A stretch of 64,000 nt of DNA from Typhlomys cinereus (lineage: Eukaryota > Chordata > Mammalia > Rodentia > Platacanthomyidae): NCBI GenBank assembly GCA_023101885.1, contig JALPQD010000053.1, forward strand, positions 5,206,447 through 5,270,446. The letters run 5' to 3'. Every line of letters begins with the position of its first letter. The first letter of the stretch is position 1. Below the pieces are notes generated by a model. It searched no databases, was not told the origin of the DNA, and saw only the letters and a program-made list of their open reading frames with translations. A program made the position numbers and the translations under genes. Shown piece by piece: positions 1 to 12,063 of the stretch.

Positions 1-187
1 TTCGCGAACCACCATGGACGCCTCCACCTCCTTCTGCCCCGGGATTCACAAGCTCCGCCCTACCAGGACCAGAAGCGCAGGCCGCCCCCGCTTCTGCCTG
101 GTGTCTATACGTGGGATCTGAGATCCGAACTCAGGACCTTCCGCCTGCAAGGCAGGAGGCTTAACCCCTGAGCCACCTCTCCAGCCC
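1..187 (-). mobile_element. tRNA-derived SINE, B2-superfamily-type head (cut by window edge)
   Basis: Read on the minus strand it begins ggggctggagaggtggctca at 187 and shows the pol III A-box-like (tggctcaggggtta) and B-box-like (gagttcggatc) motifs. It then continues with the same body as the copy at 5,935-6,219. It is the least diverged match to that copy in the window. Its 3' end lies beyond position 1. Confidence 0.85.
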
Positions 188-3100
188 CGCACAAACACTT
201 TTTTAATGAATAATGTTAGCCTAAAACTTATTATTTTTATAAATTATTGTAATATTGTTTCGTGGATAATTGAAATAAAAATTCTTGTTGAATGCAAAAA
301 AAATTAGCCATCAAATCTGAGGACCAACAATCCTGACACAGCAAAAATGTGTCAAGGGAACCAGGGAGCAGGTTGCAGTCTGGGCATGTGTCTCCCTGTG
401 TTAAGTGCTTCATGGTAGTGTTAGAAGGTGAGGTGACTTTAAAGAGGTGGGATTTAGCTAGATCTTAAGGGAATATGCCCTTTAAGGGAATAATCCAGAC
501 CCTACTTTTTCTGCTTTTTGCTTCTGGGCTTCAGGAGGTTAGCCACGCCCTCTTCAACATGTTCCTGTCACACTTCCTCCTCAAAAGTCCCAAAGGCACA
601 AGCCAGCTGGCCACAGATTAAAACCTCTAAGCTTTGAATCTCAAAACTCTCCCTTGTTTAAAGTTGCTCATTTCTAGTATTTTATTAGAACAACAGAAAA
701 CCAAGTAACACAGGACAGTGGCCTTGGTCTTGAATACGTATCCTGCTATAATAATTCATATTTTGCTATAACTTAAGGAAAGTCTTTGTTTGCTGAACCA
801 CAACTTCCCATCTATAAAGTAAGCATGTGTTAAAAGTGAGTATTTCTCTGGGACAGGGTATTCATGCAAGTATTTTGGAACAGATAAAACTATAGCATTT
901 ACAGTATTTTTGTACCAGAAGCCTAGGTATAGAAAACAAAACCTTCTCAGAGAGACCACTTTAACAGAAGTGAATCATTTCTTTTAAATGGAATAGAAGA
1001 TGGGAGGACACTGTGGTTCCCCAGGTATAAAATCAGGTGAGCCAATTCGCTGAGGAATTCAGTCTGTTTATAACAAAGGGAGACGTGATTGACACTGGGT
1101 ATCAGTCCACTTCGGGCCTGGGTTCTGTGTACCATGCACAGATACTCTCCGGCCCTGCCTAAAGGACGAGTCTTTCAGGAGCTCTGAAATAAACTTAGCA
1201 CTTAACTGCATAAGCAGCAAACACTTTTTGGAAAACACAACATTGAGTATTCTCATCATTTACATAGCCAGACAGCTGGAGTCTACAGAAATGCAAATTC
1301 TGTCATCATATGAATGTAAAGAAAAAACTGCTCTTTGCTGAAATACAAGGGAGAAGAGAATAACCATTCCAGGGAATAGTGAACAACACATCCGTGCCTA
1401 CACCAAATAAAATGTAAACTTACATTTTCTGCAAAAATAGGATGATGGTCTGTGTGTTTTAGGGTGGAGGAGAGGTTAATTTGCAGGATGTTTACTTGTT
1501 GTGACTTACACACCCAGCCCTGTGGTCTCTGGGGAACTCACCAATCAGTTTCCCTCTTGCTCAGCACATTCCAAAATATTCTACTGTGAGATTCTCTTGA
1601 CTTTTTTTCCTGGTGCCTTGGGCTTTTCCTTATTTTTTCCTTCCCTCATGCCAAGGGTAGATTGTTTTCTGAACTGAATTACTAGGAACTACTAATGCTG
1701 CTAACTCAGGCCCACCTTACTTTGGCATTGTCAAAGTCAGTTCATTGTAAGGATATTTTCTTTTCTCTTTTCCTTTCTTCTTTTCTTGCTTTTATAAGTT
1801 CGCTAGATAGTCAGGCACACAGCCAGTCAAAATATGCTAATTCTTGCCAAATGCTCTCAATATGAACTGTCTGTGCATTTTTCTACCGAGTTCTTACAAA
1901 ACAGACTGCCCTTACGGGATGCACATGGAGCACGGAGGCGCTTGGCCACACACATGCAATTTTCGTAAAAGCCAAGGAAGCATCCAGCAACTGCAAGATT
2001 CCTGTGATTCTGTGAGTCTCTTTTATCATTTCAGAATAAGAGCTGTACCCACATGTGACCTCTTGATCCTCACTCTAAATGAGTGGCTGCTCGCAATCTA
2101 AAGACTACATCACTTGTAGCTCTCAAAACAATCCTTGATTCCTCTCAAATCACAGAAAGCGATTCAGACATAAGCACTTTCGGCACACAGGTGAGATCCA
2201 CTCGCTGTCAAGTTCTCTAGGGCCACACTGGACCCAGTACGGTCACAAGTCAGTTTCCAAAGGAAGCATTTGTATCTGAGAGGCACACGCCTTCTCTACT
2301 GCTAACACTGGGCAATCGGTGTTTTTCAAGCTGAAATATACACTCAGTTTTCATTTGCTTAAGGCAGGAAATGAATGACTGAACCTGGAGTTCCTGCAGG
2401 GAAGAGAAAGAAAAGGAGTAATTCTCTTCCTTCTTCTTTAAATTCATCAGTCACACAGGGCCCAGAGATAGGCTTAGGAGAGCAGAATGGAGGAATGCTA
2501 CCTTGAATATGGGAGGTCCTCAGCAGGGTGTATTCAACAAAGCTATGAGGAAGTTTAATAGATACAAAGAAATATGCAGTTTCTTAAGAGCTTTAATGAA
2601 TGCAAATACGCAATTAACTTCCAGAATTTAGCTGAGGGATTTGAGCAGCTATGATTTTATTTTGCAGAACTGAAAACTCTTGTTTTGCGTGGCTGTCCCC
2701 AGAATGACACAGAGGAGGGGCCGATGCACACTTCATTAAGCAGCTGAGACAAGATGCACAGAATACCTTAGATGTGGCAAGGAATCAAGACCAGGACATC
2801 AGCCCAAAGTCATCTGTCTCCTCAGCTGGAGATTCCTGCTTGCCTGTACTGGAAGCTGGAGGCCCATGTTGGCCCAACCTCTTGCTCAGCCTTGACAAGG
2901 TGACAGACACGCTGGGTGACACAGTGTAAAGATTAAGACCATCCACTTTTTCTCTATTTAATTTTTACTGTGATCCTAGTACATCGTTTAATTCTTTGAT
3001 GTTTCAGATTTTAACGAGAATAGTGGAATTAAAAATGACTATTCCAGGACCCGTCACTCCCTTGAGATGTCTGTCAAAGGGAGGGCAGAAATGCAAGTGC

Positions 3101-3462
3101 GTTTCTCACCCTCCTGTCAGCCTGAGGTGATGATGAGGCTCACCATGAAGCAGTGCCCTGGGAAATTCCCTTGACCTGGTCTGACTTGGAGGAGAATGCT
3201 TATGGGCTCTCCAGCTTTAGAAGACATCAAAGTCACCTGAATCTGTGGGTCCACATGCTCAGACTTTTTGGTTCCATATAGCTGAGGTGGAGCCTAGGAA
3301 TTTGCTTTTCCAACAACATCACACAGGGGTGCTAGAGTTGTTGAGAGAAAGATTGCCACATCGGTACATGCAGGACTGTCCTCGCAAAGACAGAGAAAAG
3401 AGTATCCCGTTGTTTTTTTTTTTTTTTTTTTTTACAGGCTTACAAGTTTTTGCTACATTAGC

Positions 3463-3605
3463 TGTTTTTGCCTTGCTGTGAGCACAGCTCCTAACATAAG
3501 CAACTTCGAGGAGGAAGGATTTAATTTGCTTCACAGTTTCAAAGGTGTCAATCCATGATGGTGAGAAAACCATGTGTACAGCAAGTCATGGCAGGGCAAA
3601 GGATG
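3463..3605. mobile_element. URR1-like hAT DNA-transposon fragment
   Basis: The segment starting near tgtttttgccttgctgtgag and continuing ggaaggatttaatttgcttc, with catggcagggcaaa, resembles one end of rodent URR1 (hAT-Charlie). It is preceded by about 21 T at 3,412-3,433. The family call is from memory of the consensus. Confidence 0.45.
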
Positions 3606-3654
3606 AAATCAACTGCCACTAACTGGTGTGTATGTATGTATGTGAGAGAGAGAC

Positions 3655-3769
3655 AATAGTTCACCAAGCAGACTAGACTAGGTTGGCTGGCCACTAAGTT
3701 CCAAGGATCTGCCTTCCTCTGCCTCCTTAGCACTGGGAATGCAAAAACTTTGCAACCACACCACCTGGT

Positions 3770-3770
<1 letters not shown>
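3655..3770 (-). mobile_element. B1 SINE
   Basis: Reverse-strand B1 landmarks occur in order: caccaagcagactagactagg, then ggatctgccttcctctgcct, then cactgggaatgcaaaaactt and accaccaccacctgg-like sequence. A CT microsatellite abuts it. Confidence 0.75.

Positions 3771-3805
<35 letters not shown>
3771..3805. repeat. (CT)n microsatellite
   Basis: About 17 uninterrupted CT units directly follow the B1 element. Confidence 0.97.
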
Positions 3806-3809
<4 letters not shown>

Positions 3810-4037
3810 CTACAGATACAATTACATAAGTCTGGTTTTTGGAAGTACTAAACTGATCGTGCTATCTCCCTTGTCCCTAGATTGCCTAGACCTAAGGCCA
3901 CCCACTGTAGGACCTCCAAACACCAGGAATTGCCACATAACCACATGATATTATTCAGTATCCCCAGGTGGCTGGAAAAGAGCAGAATAGAGATCTTGAA
4001 GCCAGTGCCTAGAGTGTCCCAAGAAGTCTAGCACAGA

Positions 4038-4160
4038 CCTCAGACACTGGGTCCATGAGCCACACAGACTTCCTATGACACTTCCTCAGACACTGGGTCC
4101 ATGAGCCACACAGACTTCCTATGACACTTCCTCAGACACTGGGTCCATGAGCCACACAGA
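4038..4160. repeat. 46-bp minisatellite, about 2.7 copies
   Basis: The unit beginning cctcagacactgggtccatg starts at 4,038, 4,084 and 4,130. The first two units are essentially identical and the third breaks off after ccacacaga. Perfect copies at this spacing imply a recent local duplication. Confidence 0.95.
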
Positions 4161-4244
4161 ACTACACTGTGGCTTCCTATGATTAGTTCATGACTTCTTA
4201 GTTTTACAATGGATATCTCAAAATAGCCTTAAAAGCCATGTACA

Positions 4245-4292
4245 TGTACACACTCACACACGCGCGTGCACACGCACATGCACACACATAGT
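4245..4292. repeat. CA/CG-interrupted dinucleotide tract
   Basis: Alternating purine-pyrimidine sequence with CACACG and CGCGTG interruptions, which is Z-DNA-prone in type. Confidence 0.8.
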
Positions 4293-5099
4293 ACACATGC
4301 CTAATTTCACTTTATAGAGTAAACTTCCCTGGCCATCCCAAATAGAAAGGGTGGTGGTCACGAGCCTAGCATCGTGGCAGCTGACGTCCTGCATTTACAA
4401 GAATGATCACAGTTCTAACAGGGAATATGTGTAGTGCTAAACACCTGCTCTAGCACTGAATGCAGGAGTGAAAAAGGGTAGCCCTTCCTGATGTCCTGTG
4501 ACCATTGGAGAGCTGCTCACAACCTGCTCCATTACTCTCGAGATCCTGCGCAGAGGGACACCTGCCCTGGCCTCTGCTGGACCCAGCTCCTTTCTCTTCT
4601 GGGGCTTCTATTTCTCACCCTCTGCATCTCACAGCACATTCCAATTTTCTTTATATGATCACTTTTCACTCAACATTTCGGACACTTTCCTGGGCACTCA
4701 CTGCATTGTACCAATACACCTCACAGCCATTGTCTGGGTGCCCTGAAGTCATTTGTTATGTTCCAACTTGAAGAGGTCATTTCCGTGCCTGTCAGCACTG
4801 CAAAAGCAGGTGAATGCATCTTTGGAAAAACACAAAGACAAATGAGCAACTGTAAAAGCTGCTCTGTTGCTGTCCTATAAGGAACACTTCGCCTACACTG
4901 TCATCTGGAACCGATTACTCCTTCCCTGTCCTCGCGGCATTATTACTTACAGTTTGTAACAACGAGGCAGCCACTGTACAGTGTGGCTCACTTAGTGTAA
5001 GAAAGTAGGTCCTACAATCCCATGGGAGACCATATCCATAAACACAAATACTCATTACAGCTCCTGTTTGTAGCCTGATTTTACAGGATGACCATCTCT

Positions 5100-5302
5100 T
5101 TATTTCAAAATTTAATTTAATTTATTGCATGAATGTGTGGATGATGTGTGACAGTGTGCACATGTGTGTGCCATGGCACATGAATGAGGGACAGAGAGCA
5201 ACTCTAGGGAGTTGGGTCACCCCTTCTATTGTGGAGGACAACTCAGGCCCTCAGGCTTGCATGACAAACACTTTGACCTGATGCGCCATCTCACTAGGTC
5301 AA
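5100..5302 (-). mobile_element. Diverged tRNA-derived SINE (B3/B4 type)
   Basis: The plus strand reads as an AT-rich tail, a TGTG-rich segment, then caggccctcaggcttgcatg and a degenerate head complement ending ccatctcactaggtc. This is the usual reverse-strand layout of rodent SINEs. Confidence 0.5.
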
Positions 5303-5918
5303 GGGTCATCTTTTCTTTGTTAAACAGTCTGTAACCAAAGAAATGTCTGTACAGCAAAATATGAAACGAGGTTCTGCCAAAAAAGCATTCTGCTATTCAA
5401 ATATAACTGTAGAGACACAGATATATTACCTATTGATGCAGAGTATGATTATAAAACGTCCAAGTATCATGACAAATTATTAAATAACACATGCCATTCT
5501 TGTTCATATATCTGGTAACAGCTGTTTGTGAATTTTGCTGAAATAAGACAAATTTTCAGCTCCTCTGTAAATTTAATTTCTAATATTTAGTAATTGTGAT
5601 CATTTTATATGTCAATTGGACTGGGCCCCAAAGTGCATAGACATTGTGCAAATGTGATTCTGGGTGTGTCTGAGAAATTTGTGGAAGGAAAGAACATGTG
5701 AGTCAGTGGCTGAGTAACACAGGTACTGACTGCGCTCTCAGGGAGGACAAACCTTACTCTTCCCTATCAGAGGAATGTCTGAAGAGAACCAAGAGGTTGA
5801 GCCTCCAGAGATAAATGGGGTCTTCTGCCTGCCTGCCTGAGCTATTGTTTATTTTTGGTCTTAAAACCTGAAGTGACACATCGTCTCTTTGTGGGTCTCC
5901 AGCAAGCTGCACCAGCTT

Positions 5919-6235
5919 GAAAATAGACCAATGCGGGGCTGGAGAGGTGGCTCAGGGGTTAGGCCTCTGCCTTACAGGCGGAAGGTCCTGAGTTCGGATC
6001 CTAAACCCCACGTATAGACGCCAGGCAGAAGCGGAGGCGGCCTGCGTTTCTGGTCCTGGTAGGGCGGAGCCTGTGAATCCCTGGGCAGAGTAAACAAGGA
6101 GGAGGTGGAGGCGTCCATGGTGGTTCCCGAATTCATCCATGGTTCTACACACACATACACACACACACACACATGCATACACACAAAATTGAATAAATAA
6201 TAAAAAAAATTAAAAAAAAGAAAATAGACCAATGC
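5919..6235. repeat. 16-bp target-site duplication pair around the young SINE
   Basis: The direct repeats at 5,919-5,934 and 6,220-6,235 are identical over 16 bp and abut the SINE ends. Confidence 0.92.
5935..6219 (+). mobile_element. Young tRNA-derived SINE with perfect target-site duplications
   Basis: A 285-bp insertion starting ggggctggagaggtggctca. Its A-box-like motif is at about 5,948-5,961 and its B-box-like motif at about 5,990-6,001. The body is GC-rich and the tail is CA- then A-rich. A 16-bp direct repeat, gaaaatagaccaatgc, flanks it exactly at 5,919-5,934 and 6,220-6,235. This is the signature of L1-mediated retroposition. The head matches the B2 SINE superfamily; the body differs from mouse B2 as I know it. 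Confidence 0.92.
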
Positions 6236-6999
6236 TTTTAGCAATTCTAGGTTTCCAGCTTGCCCTCCCCGGACCTTAGGATTGAGCCTGCATTGAGCTG
6301 GACATTTCCTTAATGAGCCATCTCAAACAGGCACTACCCACAACACACACCTTTGCTTCTGAGTTCCAATGAAATAATAGAAGAGATCTCTCTTAGAACC
6401 ATCTCTGGTACTCTTTTCCTATATAAAAGTGTATGAGAATTAACTAACATCTTCTTCCCATCTTCCAAGCTATTAAAACCCTTGACACACACTTTGTTTA
6501 CATTTCCTCTATGTCAAGAATCCCATTTGATTCCCCTCTGGTGACAGACATTGCTTTCTTTCTGAAAACCCAAGCTGAAGATGTGTTTTCTCTAAGGAAT
6601 GTTCCCATCCTGCCTAGTCTATATCAACATTATTATCCTGTACTACAGATTATCCAGTGACCAAAAATAGTGGTCATGCTATGAAACAGTTTTTCTTTTG
6701 TCTTTTTTTGTTTGGTGTGTGTCTGTATTCTCTTTCTCAAATGGGTTGCACATCCACAGGCAACCCCGAGTTCCCTGAGCTCCCAGACCTGGTGCTCATC
6801 CTGTCGATGCCTAGTGAGGAGTAAGAGGAGGCAGGAGATGCTTATAGCTGTCTATAAGGGTGACCTTGGATTTCTGACTCACATTTAACCCAGACAGGGA
6901 AGGAAGTGCTCAGTGATGAGGTGAAATATTGCTGCTTTAGCTCATCATCTCAGAGATGCCCACTGACAAATCTTTTCTAAAGAAGTAACCACTGGCTTA

Positions 7000-7095
7000 C
7001 TGTAGGCAGTATTCCCAAAATTCAGAGACTGAGTTAGAGGAATCCAAGTACAAAGCCAGTCTCAGTTACCTAGCAGAATCCTGTCTCAAAACCAT
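7000..7095 (+). mobile_element. B1-like SINE fragment
   Basis: The sequence runs ttcagagactgagttagagg, then caaagccagtctcagttacc and agaatcctgtctcaaaa, a diverged B1 right half. Confidence 0.55.
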
Positions 7096-7225
7096 GTGTA
7101 AAGGGGCTTGCGTGCAATCCTGCTACCTTGGGCTCAATCTCTGGGGACCTACGTAGTAGAAGGAGAGACTAACTTCCAGAAATTTTCCTCTGACCTCTAC
7201 ACACACATGGTGGCACATGTGTGTC
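7096..7225 (+). mobile_element. B3/B4-like SINE fragment
   Basis: Landmarks are ggggcttgcgtgcaatcctg, ctcaatctctggggacctac, gtagaaggagagactaactt and tcctctgacctctacacaca, the standard 3' part of rodent tRNA-derived SINEs. Confidence 0.6.
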
Positions 7226-7678
7226 AGCGTCAGTTCTCACTCCTCCCCCTCCCTCATTAATACAGAAAATGGTTTTGAGCAGCAGGTTTATTTTCCTACC
7301 CTTACCTCTGTGCTTAATAAAGTGAATGACTTAGGTCAATGGTATGGAATGATTTGCATTTTTTGTCCTATAAGATCTGTCCAGAACACCCCTCCCCTGT
7401 AAAATAGTATTTAGGATAGCTGTCCCAAGGCCAAGGAGCTGGGTCCCAAGGACTCCTTCCCTTGCCTACCCACCAGGACAAGGAAATGAGGAAAACACAT
7501 AGCAGATTTAAGCTGTTAAGGAGCCAAAGATCTTCCTCCAGGTCTAGGGTAGAACATGGTGGCAGAGTCCTTTCATGGTCTGTATCAGGCTGGGTTCTAG
7601 AAAGAAAAAAATAAGTTCTTTCTCCTTTTATTTAACTATCTTTTCATTAATAGATCTCTTTTTCTAAAAAACTCTTTC

Positions 7679-7750
7679 CATCTACAATTATCTTACTGGA
7701 AATATACTTAAAAAACTTTTCATCTACAATTATCTTACTGGAAATATACT
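7679..7750. repeat. 42-bp tandem duplication
   Basis: The 30-bp block beginning catctacaattatcttactg starts at 7,679 and again at 7,721, identical, in AT-rich sequence. Confidence 0.9.
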
Positions 7751-8989
7751 TTTTAAAGGGATTACTGGTCTTCTGAGAATAGAGCCAACACCCATAATCA
7801 CCTCCACAGTACGTTTGCCCTTGGCCCAATGCTTGGAAGTTTATGGCTTCCTGTTCATATCCATGCATTCCATAAGCTGTAAGCTTCTACAGTATTCATG
7901 TCTAATACTATGCTGAAGTCAGGAACCACATGGATCATGAGCGAAACTCTGCATGTGAAATAGCGACTAATGGGAACAAGCTCTCCTGGGTCAGTCGCTA
8001 ACATTCATTCCTTTAATACTAAACCAAACCAAAGATGCTCTGCATAAGTTGTTAGATAAGGTTGCTACCGGAAAATGCCCATCTGTTTGGTTCCACTGCT
8101 GCTTATCTTTCAGGGAAATTATTCGCTACAAAGATGCTAATAAAATTAGATGCTGAGATTCTATTTCATATACTGCCTAGTAAACAAATATATTTTTTCC
8201 TTTAGTAACAGTGACTGAAGATTGCCTTAGATTTTTCTACTTTTCTTTTTCTTCTCTTCTTCCTTCCTCCTTCCTTTCCTTCCAGTTCTTATGTCATTTT
8301 CCAGTCATAAAGAACAGCAATTTCATTTCCATTACTGTGAAAACCATCACAATCCTCAAGTGGTTAAAAGTGCTTAGTCCTGGGAATGAAACGACCCCTG
8401 TCGCCCCCCCCCACCCCTTGTTGCCCTGCTTCTGCTTACAACACAGTCACCAACAGCCCCAGTGTTTAATTTAATGGTGGGCGGGACGAGATGGGTTTCT
8501 AAGTGAATTTTCTTTGTAATTTCTGCAATGCTTTCATAAAATTCTCCAAGAGGTCGCGACACTAGCAGAAAACCAAATTAGGAACGTTGTTCATGGTTTC
8601 TTCGTTCTCAAGAATACACTGATATAAACTGTAAGGCTATAAATTCACTGATTCCATTGAATTACACTCAATTATGCTGGGTCAGTAAGCTTCGAGCAAA
8701 GCTGAGGCTTGTTCTGAGTCACCCCACAAGGCCTCCATTAGCTGCACCACCATGCCCAGTGCGTGCAGACGCCAGCATCTGAACGCAAGCTTCCTGAACT
8801 CGCCCATCTACTGCTCCCAGGATCCCACAATCACTCTCCATAACGCATCAGGCCACTCTGAGAAGAGCATGTTCTTAAGGGAAAAGGAATGTTTCAAAAC
8901 ACAGTATCAGTGGAGTGCTTGGCTGTAAATGGGACATCAAAATCACCCCCAATCCAAAGGCTCAGAGACTCTTAAGGGAGAAAGGTAAG

Positions 8990-9880
8990 AAGGTAAAAGT
9001 CTAAAGGTGGGGAGGGGTACTTCCAGACAGCATCCTCTGGTCACGACAGGGCTGCCACACTCAAGAATTCACTGCAATGACGTCTACTTCCGTGAGACCT
9101 GCATAGAAGTTGGTCTATTAGCATTTCACCATGCATGAGGGAAGATCTCAAGAAATACTATACTTCCCTAAGACTGTGTAATGCCCAACAGAAGAAAAGC
9201 TTCTTTACTCAACCATTTACCCACTGAGAAGTCACTTGTGTCCCAGCAAGTACACAGGCACTTGCCAGTGCAGATAGCCCAAATGAAATCCAGTGGGTCA
9301 CACATGCAAAAAGATGTGAAAGCAGGGCCGAGAGATGGCCCAGGGGTTAAGACTGTCTGGCAAGCAGAAGGTCCTGAGTTTGGATCCCAGGTCCTACATA
9401 AAAAAACACCAGGTGGAACTAGCTGTGGCCTGTATTTCCGGCTCTGCTGGGCAGAGCCTAAGAAATCCCAGAGCAATGCAAGAAGGAGGTAGAAGCAATC
9501 CAGGATGATTGCTGACGTCACCTTTGATCCTCCACTGGGACACACACATACACACATACACACACACATAGTATAAATATAATAATAATAATAATTAATA
9601 ATAATAATAAAAGACATGAAAGCAGAAGGGAGACTGAATAAGAGAAAGTATGTAATGAGACAAGAGGGAGTAAGATAAGTGTAAAAGCATAAATCCTTTG
9701 TATTTATGCATGAATGTTTCAAAGAATAAAAAAATTAAAAACGGGCAAATGTTAAAAAAAAGACACTAAAGCCAGAGTGATACTGATTGGAAAGGAGAAA
9801 ATATGAAGTGGGACAGGAAGGAGGAATTCACTGTATTTATTTATGAAGATGTCAAAGAAAAAAAAATTAAACAGGAGTGT
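8990..9880 (+). mobile_element. LINE-1 3'-region-like remnant, split by the 9,326 SINE
   Basis: Segments on both sides of the SINE (tctggtcacgacagggctgc; gcagaagggagactgaataa; tcaaagaataaaaaaatt) resemble rodent L1 3' UTR. The 9,020-9,178 part has a diverged relative at 26,636-26,785. The 9,612-9,745 part is repeated in degenerate form at 9,770-9,875. No open frame survives. Confidence 0.4.
9326..9609 (+). mobile_element. Old copy of the B2-superfamily-type SINE, nested in LINE-like sequence
   Basis: The head (gagagatggcccaggggtta), tRNA-like B box (gagtttggatcc), body, CA tail and ATA-rich 3' end parallel the 5,935 copy, with many substitutions. Near-identical flanks aaagatgtgaaagcag (9,310-9,325) and aaagacatgaaagcag (9,610-9,625) match at 14 of 16 positions and read as decayed target-site duplications. 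Confidence 0.85.
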
Positions 9881-11646
9881 GGAGGAAAATACTGCTTAGG
9901 GCAGGTGGTCAGGAACCACGGTTTACCTGTGAGCCTCCTGAGTTTTTTTAGAAGTGTCCACCAATGTTTCAAGATGGAGGGACAGTAGGGAATCAAATTT
10001 AATCAAAGCCTGAAAGAACATATTCATTTTATTTAAACCATAGACAAAAGAATTGCTTATCAAAATTTTTGTATCATTGAAAGCATATCAAAATCTTTTT
10101 TAAATTTTTCAATTTGGGGGTTGTAGAAAGAGTCAGGTGTTGGGGACAGCTTCGATGTAGGGATTGCCTTTGGATCTGTTTCCCAGAGTTGTTCCCACAG
10201 TCTGCAGGCTCACACACGATCTTTGTCTCCTGACAGGTACAGGTATGGAAGTCAGGAATCTGCAAGGCTTCTCAGGGTGGGCGTCTGCATCCCAAGCTTC
10301 CTTTTCTCTAAGGACACTGGTCCTATTTTACCAGGAAATTCCCACCAAGTTATACTTTCAGAGATTTAAAATACAGTCCCCAAGACACCATGGAGTTGAA
10401 ACTTTGTGAGAGAGAACACATTCAGTTGCAGCAGCAACCCAGACCTTACATACAGGACTAGCACAGAGCTACATTCAGACTCTCAGTGTGTAGTCGGGGT
10501 GGGGGTGGGGGCCTGCAGTTGCACCCTGAGGCTAAGGAACTACAGCCCCAGCCCCCTCCCACCCCCTCTCGCTGCTGAGCTCTAAGGCAGGACACCTCCA
10601 AAGGATGGCCTTGGCTGGGGACATCTGCCCACTGCTCCCAAGGACGCAGGCAAAACTTCAACTGCCAGCCTGACAATGGTTCCTCTTTCTGGCACAGAGG
10701 GGGCACAGTGAGCGAAGTGACAGGCAGTCACAGATTTGAATACGGCGCATTGTGTGGCTCCAAGAGTGGCCAGGGACCACAGCTAGAACATATTCCTAGG
10801 TGACCAGGTACATAAAAGGAAGGAATCTGCTTTTCTCTTTCCCGAGTCAAATGAAACACATTTCAAAACCCTACAAAAGGCTTTGATTCCAGAATGTGTT
10901 GGGCTGAGCTAAGCTCCTTAAAACCCTGTTCCGCAGTGCTGAACACTACCAGGACTTGGAATGATAGGGGATCTGCTGTTCACATTCATTTCAAATTCTG
11001 TTAAGTTCGCCAGAATTTTTTTTTTTTAATGTTTTTAGTCTATCTGTTTGAGCACCGGGCCCGAGACAGCTCTCCTTTTATCTTCAAACTTCAAAGTATA
11101 ATTTCGAAATAAAGGTTTACTTTCCTGTGGAAGTCTGAAAGTTTGCAACTGTCAGGGACAATGGGTTGAAGTTTCTAGAAATGTATTTCAGACTTAGAAA
11201 GAACATTCGTTTTCATCACACATCCTCCCCCTTGGCGGGTGGCTGGATGGCTGAAAAGAGACATTGTTTGCACTCCATTACAAGATCCTACAGTCCTCTT
11301 ATCCAGAGACACGCCATCAAGTTTCTCTTTGAATATTAATCATGATAGTGGATTTTCTAAATAAGTTGCAGAGTTATGTCAATTTGAAATACTTAGTTCC
11401 TTTGCAATAAATTAGTCATGCAGTATTAGAATGAACCTAGTCTGGAATCAGGCACATTAGGAATGGAACCTGAGTGTCAGGTGACCTCCGGAGGTCACTT
11501 GACCCCTCTGAATTCAGTTTCCTGATTTGGAGAGTGAGGGTCCCATTACCTTCCCTGTGACCTTAGGACTGGCAGGAAAATGGATGTGGTGGACAGTGAT
11601 GCGCCCGATGCCTTCTGGGAAGCTATGGGTGGTAGCACTCTACTCC

Positions 11647-11876
11647 TCTCTTTCTTAGTTCTTTGTGTGTGTGGTGTGCGAGGGGGCACCTGAGTGTCTG
11701 CTTGTGGGGGATCAAGGAGGACATCGGGAGTCGTCCAGGACTGCTCTTCAGCCCTGTTGTTTTGCTCTAGAGTTTTCCACGTTCATCCTTGCATTTCCAT
11801 TTCAGCTTGGCATTTTATGTGGAACTGGAGATTTGAACTCAGGTCCTTTTACTTGGTAAACAAAGGCTTTAACTGC
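11647..11876 (-). mobile_element. B2-superfamily-type SINE, diverged
   Basis: In reverse orientation, a GT-rich tail remnant, a tcgtccaggactgct-type body and the box-B region (gatttgaactcaggtcc) correspond to the 9,326 and 61,205 copies. It is old and its boundaries are approximate. Confidence 0.7.
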
Positions 11877-11945
11877 CACTTTCTGTTTTTCTATGTATTA
11901 GTGACCAGCCCCACTTTCTGTTTTTCTATGTATTAGTGACCAAGG
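11877..11945. repeat. 35-bp tandem duplication
   Basis: Two consecutive units of ccactttctgtttttctatg through tattagtgacca stand side by side, identical through the shared part, immediately before the 111-bp repeat copy. Confidence 0.92.
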
Positions 11946-11952
11946 CTGATCA

Positions 11953-12063
11953 TGAAACATCACTGTCCTTTAAAAAAGAGAGCAACAGCAGTATAAAAGC
12001 AAAAGATGACTTCATACTAAGAGGCTGCCTCATACCCTGCCTCGAGTTGGAGGTGATTTTCCA
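11953..12063 (+). repeat. 111-bp direct repeat, copy A
   Basis: It runs from tgaaacatcactgtccttta to ggaggtgattttcca. It matches 13,383-13,493 at 110 of 111 positions by eye, with one G/A difference inside the A-rich run. The flanks differ on both sides. Confidence 0.95.

Larger units (their letters stand above)
5604..6330. mobile_element. Ancient interspersed repeat interrupted by the 5,935-6,219 SINE
   Basis: The 5' part (tgtcaattggactgggcccc, later gtgattctgggtgtgtctga and gtgggtctccagc) and the part after the SINE (gtttccagcttgccctcccc) read as one old mammalian repeat with an LTR or DNA-transposon look. I cannot name the family with confidence. Confidence 0.4.

Noticed and set aside
9168..9722. 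184-residue open frame on the minus strand
   Set aside because: It runs across the 9,326 SINE and its AT/CA tail; the Tyr/Ile and Cys/Val runs are microsatellite translations.
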